DNA of 64,000 bases, taken from Amycolatopsis tolypomycina (GTDB lineage Bacteria > Actinomycetota > Actinomycetes > Mycobacteriales > Pseudonocardiaceae). Under the pieces are notes generated by a model. It had not been told where the DNA came from. It worked only from the letters and a program-made list of their open reading frames with translations, and did no database searches. Below are positions 16,316-24,611 of the stretch, piece after piece. Position 1 is the first letter of the stretch. Every line of letters begins with the position of its first letter. The DNA lies in assembly GCF_900105945.1 (NCBI RefSeq), contig NZ_FNSO01000002.1:310001-374000 (forward strand), written 5' to 3'. The translations under genes were made by a program, and so were the position numbers.

Positions 16316-19300
16316 TCACGCCTCGGGGAGGTCGCGGAGGAGGCTGCGGAGGCCTTCCGGGTCCAGCAGGTCCGCCGGCCGGACCGTGCGGTTCGCGCGG
16401 ACGTAGTGGAACGCCGCGCGGACCTGCTCGACCGGGACGTTCTTCAACGCCGCCCACGCCATCCGGTACGCCGCCAGCTGGACAGACAGCGCCGGGATGC
16501 GGGACTCCGGCGGGACCGCGCCGGTCTTCCAGTCGACCACCGTCCAGCCGCCGTCGGGGTCGGCGAAGACCGCGTCCATGCGGCCGCGCAGGGTGATGCC
16601 TTCGACGTCGGCCGAGAACGTCACCTCCACCGCCACCGGGACCCGCGCCGCCCACTCGCTCTTCTCGAACTCCGTCTGCAGTTCCTCGAAGTCCGCGTCG
16701 GGGGCCTCGCCGAAGTCGGCCGCGCCCGGGAGGTCGTCGATCTCGATCAGCTGGTCGCCCGCGAACCGGCGTTCCAGCCAGCCGTGGAACTCGGTGCCGC
16801 GGCGGGCGAAGCTGTTGGGCTCCACCGGGAGCGGCCGGCGCAGGTCCGCGGCGAGGCGGCCGGCGTCGTCGGCCAGGGCGACCAGCTGGCTCACCGAAAG
16901 CCGCGAGGGCAGCGGCACCCGCTTGACGTGGTCGTCCTTGCGCGCCCACTCCTCCAGCAGGACGTCGGTGTCGGTCACCCAGCCGTCCGGATCGTCGTCC
17001 TCCTCCTCGGCCGGTTCGGGGGACGCCAGCGCCTCGCTCACCAGCTCCACGCCGGTCTGCACGCCGGTGCGGCGGTCGCCCAGCGGGTCGACCGGCCAGC
17101 GCGCCGCCCGCGAGTCCGAGACCAGCGGGTTTTCGTCGTCCTCGGTGGGTTCCGGCGCCCATTCGGCGAGCTGCCCGACACCGGTCTCCCGCAGGACGTC
17201 GGCGATCTCCGTCAGGAACTCCGACGGCCCCTTCGTGCGGCTGCTGCTTTCGTTCCACCAGTGCCCGGAGACGATCAGCGCGTGCTCGGACCTCGTCAGC
17301 GCGACGTAGCAGAGCCGTCGTTCCTCCGCCTGTTCCCGCTCGACGAAGCCGGCTTCGTGCAGTTCCAGTCCTTCTTGGACTTCCTTGCGGTCGTGTCCCT
17401 CGGCGATGTCCAACGTCGGCAGGTCCTCGGCGTCACCGCGCAGCTTGGCCGGCAGGGACGTCGCCGTCCGCAGCCACGACGACGACCGCCGTCGGCCGGG
17501 GAACACGTCCTGCACCAGGTGCGGCACGGCGACGACCTCCCACTCGAGGCCCTTCGCCGAGTGCACGGTGAGCACCTGCACCCGGTCGGGGACGACCTCG
17601 ACCTCGCCCGGCGTGAGCCCGTCCTCGGCGTGCGCGGCGGTGTTCAGGTAGTCCACAAAGGACAGCAGGGTCGCGGTCGGCGCCGTCTCGGCGTAGTCGG
17701 TGACGACCTCGGCGAACGCGTCAAGGTGCGCCCGCCCCGCGGAGCCCGGCCGGGCCAGCGATTCGACGTCCAGCAGCATCGTGCGTTCGACGTCGGCGAC
17801 GAGCTCCGGCAGCGACTGGTCGAGCCGCCGCCGCAACGCGGCCAGCTCCCAGCCGATCCGCTTGATCCGCTTGAACCCCTCTTCGGAGTACCGCGCCGGG
17901 TCGCCCGGCTCGTCGATGGCGTCGATCAGCCCGGCCTGCTCGACGCGCTCGACGACCAGTTCCGGCGTGTCGGGTTTTTCGGGACTGGACAGCTCGCCGG
18001 CCCGCCGCCACAGCGCGGCGACGTCGGCGGCCGAGAGCCGCCAGCGGGCCCCGGTCAGCAGCCGGGCCGCGGCGCTGCCGGACAGCGGGTCCGCGAGCAC
18101 CTTCAGCGTCGACACGAGGTCCGCGACCTCGGGCTCGTCGAGCAGGCCGCCGAGCCCGACGACCTCGACCGGCAGCCCGCGCGCCCGCAGTTCGGCGGCG
18201 ATCGGGGCCATGTCGGCGCGGCGCCGCACGAGCACCGCGGCGGTCGGCGGCTTGCCGGCCTCTTCCTGGTGGGCGTACCAGCGGCGGGCGAGGGCATCGG
18301 CGACCCACGCGCGCTCGGCGCGGATGTCCGGCAGGAGCGCGCACGCGATGTCCGCGGGCCCGGCGCCTTCGCGCGCCCGCAGCCGTTCGACGCCGAGACC
18401 GCGGGCGCGCAGGGGTTCGGCGATCGCGTTCGCGAGGTCGAGGATCTCCGGCGGGTTGCGGAAACTGGTCAGCAGCCCGAACTCGTGCGCGGGGACGAGC
18501 CGTTCGCCGTCGAAGCGCGGGAAGTCCGTGGTGAAGCGGGGCAGGTTGGCGGCGCTGGCCCCGCGCCAGCCGTAGATGGCCTGCGCCGGGTCGCCGACGG
18601 CGGTGACCGGCATCGGCGGGTTCTCGACGCCGCCGAACAGCGCCCGCAGCAGCACGCGCTGGGCGTGCCCGGTGTCCTGGTATTCGTCGAGCAGGACGGC
18701 GCCGTAGCGCTCGCGTTCGCCGCGCACGACGGACGGATACCCACCGGCGAGCTGGGCGGCGAGGGACATCTGGTCGGCGAAGTCGAGCGCGCCTTCGTTG
18801 CGCTTGCGGCGGTGGTAGTCGTCGACGAGCGGGAGCAGCGCGAGCCGGAAGTGTTGCGCCGCCATGATTTCGGTGAGCTTCTGCGGCAGCGCGGCCCGCT
18901 GCCCCTTGGCGCGCGGGGCGTTTTCGATGACAGTGCACAGCCACGACGTGTACTCGGCGAGCTCTTCGGTGGAGACGAGGTGCTCGCCGAGCTCCCCGGC
19001 CAGGGCGAGCAGGTCGGCGGTGACGGTCGGCGGCACGCGGTCGGTGTCGAGCTCGTTGTCCCAAGTGGACACCACGCGGTGCGCGATCTGCCAGGAACTC
19101 GTTTCGGACAGCAGCCGGACGCCGGGCTGGACCGGCAGGCGCAGGCCGTGTTCGGACAGCAGCCGCCCGGCGTAGGCGTGGTAGGTGAGGACGGTGGGTT
19201 CACCGGCGACGACGGTGGCCCGCAGCCCGCCGGTCGGGTCGAGCCGGTCGAGCAGGCCGGACCCGGCGAGGCGGCGCAGCCGGGCGCGGACGCGTTCGCC

Positions 19301-19552
19301 GAGCTGGCGCGCGGCTTTCCGGGTGAAGGTGAGGCCGAGGACGCGGTCGGGGCTGACGATGCCGTTGGCGACGAGCCAGACGACCCGCGCGGCCATGGTT
19401 TCGGTCTTCCCGGCCCCGGCCCCGGCGACGACGAGCGAGGGTTCCACGGGCGCGGCGATGACGGTGGCCTGCTCGGGCGTCGGCCGGTGCAGCCCGAGCG
19501 CATCGGCGAGTTCGGCGGGCTCGACGGGGTTGGCGACGACGAGCGGGCTCAC
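16316..19552 (-). CDS. adnB: AdnB-like ATP-dependent helicase-nuclease subunit
   Basis: 1078 residues from GTG 19552, which has GAGGTG upstream; the frame extends to 19594 but into repeat C. UvrD-type superfamily 1 motifs are complete: motif I VVAGAGAGKTETM, Ia LTFTRKAARQL, II LLDEYQDTG, III AVGDPAQAIYGWRGA, VI VALTRSEHALIV. The C-terminal RecB-like nuclease carries the catalytic VDWKTG. In mycobacteria AdnAB is the main end-resecting motor-nuclease and AdnB is the leading motor. The intact DE in motif II fits that. The stop codon lies in repeat array A. Confidence 0.92.
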   Translation of the reverse strand: MSPLVVANPVEPAELADALGLHRPTPEQATVIAAPVEPSLVVAGAGAGKTETMAARVVWLVANGIVSPDRVLGLTFTRKAARQLGERVRARLRRLAGSGLLDRLDPTGGLRATVVAGEPTVLTYHAYAGRLLSEHGLRLPVQPGVRLLSETSSWQIAHRVVSTWDNELDTDRVPPTVTADLLALAGELGEHLVSTEELAEYTSWLCTVIENAPRAKGQRAALPQKLTEIMAAQHFRLALLPLVDDYHRRKRNEGALDFADQMSLAAQLAGGYPSVVRGERERYGAVLLDEYQDTGHAQRVLLRALFGGVENPPMPVTAVGDPAQAIYGWRGASAANLPRFTTDFPRFDGERLVPAHEFGLLTSFRNPPEILDLANAIAEPLRARGLGVERLRAREGAGPADIACALLPDIRAERAWVADALARRWYAHQEEAGKPPTAAVLVRRRADMAPIAAELRARGLPVEVVGLGGLLDEPEVADLVSTLKVLADPLSGSAAARLLTGARWRLSAADVAALWRRAGELSSPEKPDTPELVVERVEQAGLIDAIDEPGDPARYSEEGFKRIKRIGWELAALRRRLDQSLPELVADVERTMLLDVESLARPGSAGRAHLDAFAEVVTDYAETAPTATLLSFVDYLNTAAHAEDGLTPGEVEVVPDRVQVLTVHSAKGLEWEVVAVPHLVQDVFPGRRRSSSWLRTATSLPAKLRGDAEDLPTLDIAEGHDRKEVQEGLELHEAGFVEREQAEERRLCYVALTRSEHALIVSGHWWNESSSRTKGPSEFLTEIADVLRETGVGQLAEWAPEPTEDDENPLVSDSRAARWPVDPLGDRRTGVQTGVELVSEALASPEPAEEEDDDPDGWVTDTDVLLEEWARKDDHVKRVPLPSRLSVSQLVALADDAGRLAADLRRPLPVEPNSFARRGTEFHGWLERRFAGDQLIEIDDLPGAADFGEAPDADFEELQTEFEKSEWAARVPVAVEVTFSADVEGITLRGRMDAVFADPDGGWTVVDWKTGAVPPESRIPALSVQLAAYRMAWAALKNVPVEQVRAAFHYVRANRTVRPADLLDPEGLRSLLRDLPEA

Positions 19553-19603
19553 GGCCACACCTCGCGAAGCGCCGCCTGGCTGGCTGGCTCGCACCCGGCG
19601 GCT

Positions 19604-19822
19604 GAACTCACCAGATAGTTCATTGGCCCACCGCCCGGCCGCCCCGCCACAGCCCAGACCGAACTCGCCAGATAGTTCATTGGCCCACCACCCGACCGGG
19701 TGTCCCGCCGCCCGCCCTGCTCCCCCGCCGCCGCCGCGCAGCCAACGAACTCACCGGATAGTTCACAACCTCGGCCCCCACCCACCGACCCGCGTCACCG
19801 AGCGAACTCACCGGATAGTTCA
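19604..19822. repeat. Four copies of a 19-bp stop-codon-associated palindromic repeat, family C
   Basis: Copies at 19604-19622, 19661-19679, 19747-19765 and 19804-19822 all read TGAACTATCYGGYGAGTTC on the minus strand (Y is C or T), with GAACT/AGTTC as inverted ends. Spacings are 57, 86 and 57 bases. The first three bases of the copy nearest adnA are its TGA stop. They fill the space between adnA and adnB. Confidence 0.85.
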
Positions 19823-22800
19823 CGGCCCCGGCACCTGCCGCCCCTCGGGGCGCAGCGGGCAGCACCCCCGCGCCGGGCATCGGTCGCAGTCCGGGTTCTC
19901 CTGGGCCTGGTAATCCGGCCCCGCCGCCGAAGCCGCCGCCTTCTGGACCAGCTCCAGCCACTGCTTCCCCGCCACCTCGTCCATCGGCGGCTGGGACCGC
20001 TCCGTCGATCCCGTCTTGTTGTTCGCCTTCGCGACGTACACCAGCCGCGCGCCGCCCGCCTCCGTGCGGCCCTCGATCGCCCCCAGCAGCACCGCCAGCT
20101 GGTACGCCGCCAGCTGCGGGTGCGCCTCGGCCTCCGCGCCCGACACGGGAACCTTCCCCGTCTTGATGTCCACGATCACCGGCCGCCCCTCGGAGTCGAG
20201 CTCCACCCGGTCGACCCGCCCGCGCAGCAGCACCCGGACGTCGTCCGACTCCCCCACCGGCAGCTCGACCTCGATGTCCTGCTCGACCCCGGCTTCCTTG
20301 AGCTCCGCCCGGCTGCGCTCCAGCCACGTCGTGAAGTTCCGCAGCATCTGCTCGACCCGCCGCCGCTCCCGTCGCGAGAACCACGGCGCCCCCGCGTCGA
20401 CGCGCACCCAGGCCTCGTCCAGCGCCCGCTGCAGCTCCGCGTCCGTGCTGCCGGACGCGACCGCCTGGGCGAGCCCGTGCACCAGCGTCCCGGTCACCGC
20501 CGCCAGCTGGGCCGGGTCGCTGCCGCCGTGGCGCTCGATCATCCAGCGCAGCGGGCACTTCGTCAGAATTTCCACTGTGGACGGTGAGATCCGGATCAGG
20601 TCGCCGGGCGGGTGCACCGGCTCGTCGCTGGACGCCGGCAGCAGGCCGTACCACGTCGACGGGTGCGCGCCGGGCACGCGAGCGTCGGCCAGCCGGGCCA
20701 GCTGCTTCGCCGCCCGACGCCGCCGCGCCGGGTCGGCCTTGTCGTCGCAGACGACCTCGCGCAGCTCCCCCACCAGCTCGGCGAGCACCAGCGACCGGCC
20801 CGGCGGCTTCATCCGCGAGTCGAGCCCGCCGTCGTCGGCGCCGTTCTCCTCCAGGTCGTCGAGGAACCGGGACGGCTGCTCGTCCTCCCCCGACACCGCC
20901 GTGACCAGCAGCGTCCGCTTCGCGCGGCTCAGCGCGAGGTAGAACAGCCGCCGCTCCTCGGCGAGGATCGGCGCGGTCTGGGAGACGGCGTCGTCGTCGA
21001 CGCCCGCCATCAGGTCCTTGAGCCGCTCCACACCCAGCACCGACCCGCGCAGCCGCAGGTCCGGCCACGCGCCCTCCTGGACACCGGCAACCGCGACGAC
21101 CGTCCATTCGCGACCGGCGGCAGCGTGCGCGGTGAGCAGCGACACGCCGTCCGACGGCACGGCCGCCGGCGCCAGCGTGTCGCCCGCGATCCGTTGCGCG
21201 CCAAGGTAATCCGCGAAGGAAGCAACGCTCGCCCGCGGCAGCCGGTCGACGTACCGGCCGGCGGCGTCGAACAGCGCGACGACGGCGTCGAGGTCGCGAT
21301 CGGCCTGCGCCCCCAGCGAGCCGCCGCGCTCGACCTGCTTCAACAGCTTGTCCTGCAGCCCGCTTTCCCGCCACAGCTGCCACAGCACCTGCTCGACGCC
21401 CTCGCCGCGCGCCACGGCCTGGTGCGTGACGCGCAGCAGCCCGCCGACGCGCCGCACGGGCTCGGCCTCGGCGTCGGCCAGCCCGGCGAGGATGTCGCCG
21501 CCGCGCAAAGCCTCCACGAGCAGCTCGTCGCTCGACCGCTGGCCGCCGCCGGCCAGTTCGAGCCGGCGCAGGCCGCGCCGCAACCGCCGCAACGCCAGGG
21601 GATCCGCGCCGCCGAGCGCCGACGACAGCAGCATTTCCGCGAGGTCGACGTCGAGCAGCTCGGGCGACGGCGCGAGCTTCAGCACGGCCAGCAGCGGCCG
21701 CACCGCGGGCTGCTTGGCCAGCGGGAGCTCCTCGGTCGCCGACCCGATCGGGACGCCGGCGGCGCGCAAAGCTCGTTGCAGGACGAGGAAAGTCCGCGCG
21801 GGCGAGCGGACGAGCACCGCGATCTCCGACCACGGCACGCCGTCGACGAGGTGGGCGCGGCGGAGCTGGTCGGCGATCCAGCTCGCTTCGGCGGCCGGGG
21901 TCGGCATCACGCGGACGCGGACGTTCCCCCCGGTGGCGCCCTTGGGGGGCAGGATCTTGCGGTGCGGCGACGCGCCCGGCAGCGTCGCGCCGATCTTGGC
22001 GACGGCCAGCCGCACGGCCGGGGACAGGCGGTGCGCCGCGGTGAGCGTGACGGTCCGGCTGCCGTCCGGGTCCGCGTCGGCGAACAGGCTCGCGTCGGCG
22101 CCGCGGAAGGAGAACACGTTCTGGTCGGGGTCGCCGGCCACGACGAACTCGGCCGCGGTGTGCCCGATCATCCGGACCAGGCTGGTCTGCAGCGGGTCGA
22201 GGTGGTGGGCGTCGTCGACGAACAGGTGCCGGACGCGGGTGCGCTCGCGTTCGCGCAGCTCGTCGTCGTCCTCCAGGGCGAGCAGCGCGGACGTGACCAG
22301 TTCGGCGGCGTCCAGCGCGGGCGCGCTCGCCACGCCGAGCGCGTTGCCGCCCGCGCCCTGCAGCTGCGTGACCTCTTCGTACTGCGCCCAGAACTGCCCG
22401 GCGGCCAGCCATTCCTCGCGGCCGCGGCGGCGGCCCAGCTCGGCGAGGTCCTCCGGGCCGAGCCCGCGCTCGGCCGCGCGCATCAGCAGGTCGCGCAGCT
22501 CCTCGGCGAACCCGGGGACCATCAGAGCGGGCCGCAGCTGTTCGGGCCAGTACTCGGCTTCTTCGTCGAGGTCGCCGGCCAGCAGTTCGCGGACGACGAC
22601 GTCCTGCTCCGCGCCGGCGAGCAGCCGCGGCGGCGGGAGCTCCTCGGCCATCGCCTCCAGCCGCAGCAGCGAATAGGCGTAGGAGTGGACGGTGCGGACC
22701 AGGGGTTCGCGGACGGTCCGGGGCAGCGGCCGCGCCTGCTCGGGGTCGGCGGTGAGCCGTCGGGTGATGTCGGCGCGCAGCGCGTCCGCGGACCGGCGGG

Positions 22801-23077
22801 ACGTGGTGAGCACGAGCACGCTCTCCGGGTCGGCGCCCTCGGCGATGCGGCGGGTGGCGGCCGAGGCCAGCAGCGCCGTCTTGCCGGTGCCCGGCCCGCC
22901 GAGCACACGGCGGAACCCCCCGGGTGCGGAGAGCAGGCGCCGGGCGCCTTCGTCCCAGGTGAACGAGGGTGTGGCGGTGATCGGCGTGCGCACCAGCCGC
23001 GCGTCCGCCTGCGCCGTTCGCCTCCCGTTCACCCCGCGATGGAACCACGCCGGGTCCCCCGGGTGGCGCACCGGCAC
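19820..23077 (-). CDS. adnA: AdnA-like helicase-nuclease subunit with Fe-S type nuclease domain
   Basis: 1085 residues from GTG 23077; GTG 23032 is an alternative and neither has a clear Shine-Dalgarno. Walker A GGPGTGKTALL is at about residue 60. Motif II reads VDDAHHLD, lacking the Glu of the usual DE box, and motif VI is LALSRAKRTLLV. The C-terminal nuclease has VDIKTG. One cysteine (TKCPLRW) plus a distal CDRCPARGCC cluster resembles the iron-sulfur staple of AddB-type nucleases. In mycobacteria AdnA contributes a nuclease and a weaker motor. Order adnA-adnB and the neighbouring genes match M. tuberculosis Rv3202c-Rv3201c. Confidence 0.92.
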   Translation of the reverse strand: MPVRHPGDPAWFHRGVNGRRTAQADARLVRTPITATPSFTWDEGARRLLSAPGGFRRVLGGPGTGKTALLASAATRRIAEGADPESVLVLTTSRRSADALRADITRRLTADPEQARPLPRTVREPLVRTVHSYAYSLLRLEAMAEELPPPRLLAGAEQDVVVRELLAGDLDEEAEYWPEQLRPALMVPGFAEELRDLLMRAAERGLGPEDLAELGRRRGREEWLAAGQFWAQYEEVTQLQGAGGNALGVASAPALDAAELVTSALLALEDDDELRERERTRVRHLFVDDAHHLDPLQTSLVRMIGHTAAEFVVAGDPDQNVFSFRGADASLFADADPDGSRTVTLTAAHRLSPAVRLAVAKIGATLPGASPHRKILPPKGATGGNVRVRVMPTPAAEASWIADQLRRAHLVDGVPWSEIAVLVRSPARTFLVLQRALRAAGVPIGSATEELPLAKQPAVRPLLAVLKLAPSPELLDVDLAEMLLSSALGGADPLALRRLRRGLRRLELAGGGQRSSDELLVEALRGGDILAGLADAEAEPVRRVGGLLRVTHQAVARGEGVEQVLWQLWRESGLQDKLLKQVERGGSLGAQADRDLDAVVALFDAAGRYVDRLPRASVASFADYLGAQRIAGDTLAPAAVPSDGVSLLTAHAAAGREWTVVAVAGVQEGAWPDLRLRGSVLGVERLKDLMAGVDDDAVSQTAPILAEERRLFYLALSRAKRTLLVTAVSGEDEQPSRFLDDLEENGADDGGLDSRMKPPGRSLVLAELVGELREVVCDDKADPARRRRAAKQLARLADARVPGAHPSTWYGLLPASSDEPVHPPGDLIRISPSTVEILTKCPLRWMIERHGGSDPAQLAAVTGTLVHGLAQAVASGSTDAELQRALDEAWVRVDAGAPWFSRRERRRVEQMLRNFTTWLERSRAELKEAGVEQDIEVELPVGESDDVRVLLRGRVDRVELDSEGRPVIVDIKTGKVPVSGAEAEAHPQLAAYQLAVLLGAIEGRTEAGGARLVYVAKANNKTGSTERSQPPMDEVAGKQWLELVQKAAASAAGPDYQAQENPDCDRCPARGCCPLRPEGRQVPGP

Positions 23078-23137
23078 GGCTTAGCGGGGGTTCGTTCGGT
23101 GAAGGCGCCGGGCGGTGCGCTGGATGGTTGCGAAAAG

Positions 23138-23227
23138 TGTCGGTGACATCCGGGGCTCCGCCCCGAGTCGGGGGCTCCGCCACCCGAACCCCCGAAAAAT
23201 GTCGTACCCATCCGGCAGAGTGTCGGT
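23138..23227. repeat. GC-rich hairpins flanked by imperfect direct repeats in the adnA/ATL divergent region
   Basis: A CGGGGC-TCC-GCCCCG hairpin (23151-23165) and a second stem (23169-23174 with 23189-23194) lie between two related stretches, GTCGGTGACATCCGG and GTCGTACCCATCCGG. GTGTCGGT recurs at both ends of the region. The GGGGCTCCGCCCC hairpin is common in actinomycete intergenic DNA. Promoters for both divergent genes must overlap it. Confidence 0.6.
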
Positions 23228-23551
23228 ATGGACGACGTTCTGCACGAGCGCGTGCGGGAGATCATCGAGTCGGTGCCGGCCGGCTCGGTGGCGACGTACG
23301 GCGACATCGCGGCCCTCGCGGGGGCGCCGTCGCCGCGGATGGTCGGCGCGATCCTGGCCGAAGACGGCCACGACCTGCCGTGGCACCGCATCCTGCGCGC
23401 GAACGGCACCCCGGCTCCGCACCTGGTCCACGACCAGCTGGAGCGGTTGCGGGCCGAAGGCGTGCTGGCCGACGGCCAGCGCGTCGACCTGCGGAAGTAC
23501 CGGTGGAAACCGGAAGGAGAGGAGGACCACGGACCGGAAGGACTGTTCTGA
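23228..23551 (+). CDS. Alkyltransferase-like protein (MGMT DNA-binding fold without the active cysteine)
   Basis: 107 residues, the MGMT DNA-binding domain alone: VPAGSVATYGDIAALAGAP, then GDLPWHRI-type segment (here HDLPWHRILRANG) where the PCHR box of true methyltransferases has Trp instead of Cys. Such proteins flip O6-alkylguanine and hand it to nucleotide-excision repair without chemistry. Divergent from adnA, next to DNA-end processing genes, and in the position of M. tuberculosis Rv3204. Stops 28 bp before the siderophore-interacting gene. Confidence 0.9.
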   Translation: MDDVLHERVREIIESVPAGSVATYGDIAALAGAPSPRMVGAILAEDGHDLPWHRILRANGTPAPHLVHDQLERLRAEGVLADGQRVDLRKYRWKPEGEEDHGPEGLF

Positions 23552-23561
23552 CACGGCGTGA

Positions 23562-23580
23562 TTAGGTTAGCCTCGCCTAA
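23562..23580 (+). promoter_or_regulatory. Iron box (IdeR/DmdR1 operator) overlapping the start codon
   Basis: TTAGGTTAGCCTCGCCTAA closely matches the actinobacterial iron-box consensus TTAGGTTAGGCTAACCTAA. Its last A is the first base of the ATG of the siderophore-interacting protein gene. Iron-loaded IdeR/DmdR would block expression when iron is plentiful. Confidence 0.9.
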
Positions 23581-24437
23581 TGACGACTCAGGTGGAGAGC
23601 CCGGCCTTGACGTACCACCGGGCGCGGGTGACCGCCGTCCGGCTGCTGACGCCGCACATGGTGCGGGTGACGTTCGCCGCGGAGAGCTTCCGCGAGGTGC
23701 CTGCCGGGGCGCCCGACCAGTACGTCAAGGTGTTCTTCCCGCTGGCCGGGCAGGAGGCGCCGGTGCTGCCGGAGACCGGCTCCGACGTGCTGTCCTGGTA
23801 CCGCACGTACCTGGCGATGCCGGACGACGTCCGCCCGCCGATGCGCACGTACACGCTCCGGGCCCACCGCCCGGAGCGCGCGGAGCTCGACGTCGACTTC
23901 GTGCTGCACGGCGATTCCGGGCCGGCCTCGGCGTGGGCGTCGCGGGCGCGGCCGGGCGACCGGGTGGCGTTCCTGGGGCCGCACGGGCTGTACGCGCCGC
24001 CCGACGGCAGCGACTGGCAGCTGCTGGTGGGCGACGAGACGGCCCTGCCGGCGATCGGCGCGATCGTCGAGCAGCTCCCGGCGGGCACGCGCGCGTCGGT
24101 GTACGTCGAGCTGGCGGACCGCGCGGACCGGCAGGCGTTCGAGACGCGCGGGACGGTGGAGGTCCACTGGGTGCTGCGCGGCTCACGGCCGCTGGGCGAG
24201 GCGCTGCTGGAGGCGTTGCGCGGAGCGACGTTCCCGGGCGGCACGCCGTACGCGTGGGTGTCCGGCGAGGCGGGCGTGGTGAAGTCGGTGCGGCGCCACC
24301 TGGTGCGCGAGCGCGAGGTGGCCAAGGCACGGATCTGCTTCACGGGCTACTGGCGGCAGGGGCTGAGCGAGGAAGCGGCGGGCCGCGAGGCGGTCCGCGC
24401 GGCAGAGGCGGGCGAGCTGCCGGCGGACGAGGACTGA
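23580..24437 (+). CDS. Siderophore-interacting protein (ferric-siderophore reductase, ViuB/SIP)
   Basis: 285 residues. FAD-binding barrel with MRTYTLRAHRPE (RxYTxR motif) at about residue 88, HGDSGPASAWASRARPGD, then the NAD(P)H-binding half with VGDETALPAIGAI and the C-terminal SGEAGVVKSVRRHLV and YWRQG, all diagnostic. It reduces imported ferric siderophores to release iron in the cytoplasm. The start ATG is embedded in an iron box and has no Shine-Dalgarno, which suggests a leaderless transcript. GTG 23592 is a possible alternative. Confidence 0.93.
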   Translation: MTTQVESPALTYHRARVTAVRLLTPHMVRVTFAAESFREVPAGAPDQYVKVFFPLAGQEAPVLPETGSDVLSWYRTYLAMPDDVRPPMRTYTLRAHRPERAELDVDFVLHGDSGPASAWASRARPGDRVAFLGPHGLYAPPDGSDWQLLVGDETALPAIGAIVEQLPAGTRASVYVELADRADRQAFETRGTVEVHWVLRGSRPLGEALLEALRGATFPGGTPYAWVSGEAGVVKSVRRHLVREREVAKARICFTGYWRQGLSEEAAGREAVRAAEAGELPADED

Positions 24438-24449
24438 CGGTCGCCCCAA

Positions 24450-24589
24450 GCGCCCCAATGTGGCGTTGGTTGCTCCATCCATGCCCCCGCCACCACCCTC
24501 AACGGAGGCGCTCCGCGCCGCAGTGCCGAACCAACGCACCCAATGTGGCGTTCGGTGCGTCCAACGCACCGAACGCCACATTGGGGCGC
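24450..24589. repeat. B element, long copy (140 bp, 18-bp perfect inverted ends)
   Basis: Ends GCGCCCCAATGTGGCGTT (24450-24467) and its exact reverse complement (24572-24589) match the ends of the copies at 30858 and 60943. The interior is 55 bases longer than theirs, with unrelated sequence near 24475-24525. It lies between convergent genes. Confidence 0.88.
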
Positions 24590-24611
24590 ACTGGGCCCAG
24601 CCGGGCAGCGG

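Larger units (their letters stand above)
14902..16320. repeat. Mirrored 21-nt repeat array, family A (copy 2), split by the IS element
   Basis: Left part: units 14902-14922 and 14923-14943, then three bases of a third unit. Right part: the rest of unit three (16217-16234), a central spacer, and inverted units ending at the adnB stop codon (16316-16318). Removing 14947-16216 (IS plus one 4-bp duplication) restores an exact 21-base period. The flanking gene stops lie at the array edges. Confidence 0.85.

Noticed and set aside
19549..19785. Small minus-strand ORF across repeat C (MNYLVSS repeats)
   Set aside because: It is the translation of the repeat units and of the adnB leader; reading frames arise because spacings are multiples of three.
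24499..24611. ORFs encoding NATLG/MWRSV-type peptides at the B elements
   Set aside because: Products of the 30-nt unit structure on either strand, not genes.
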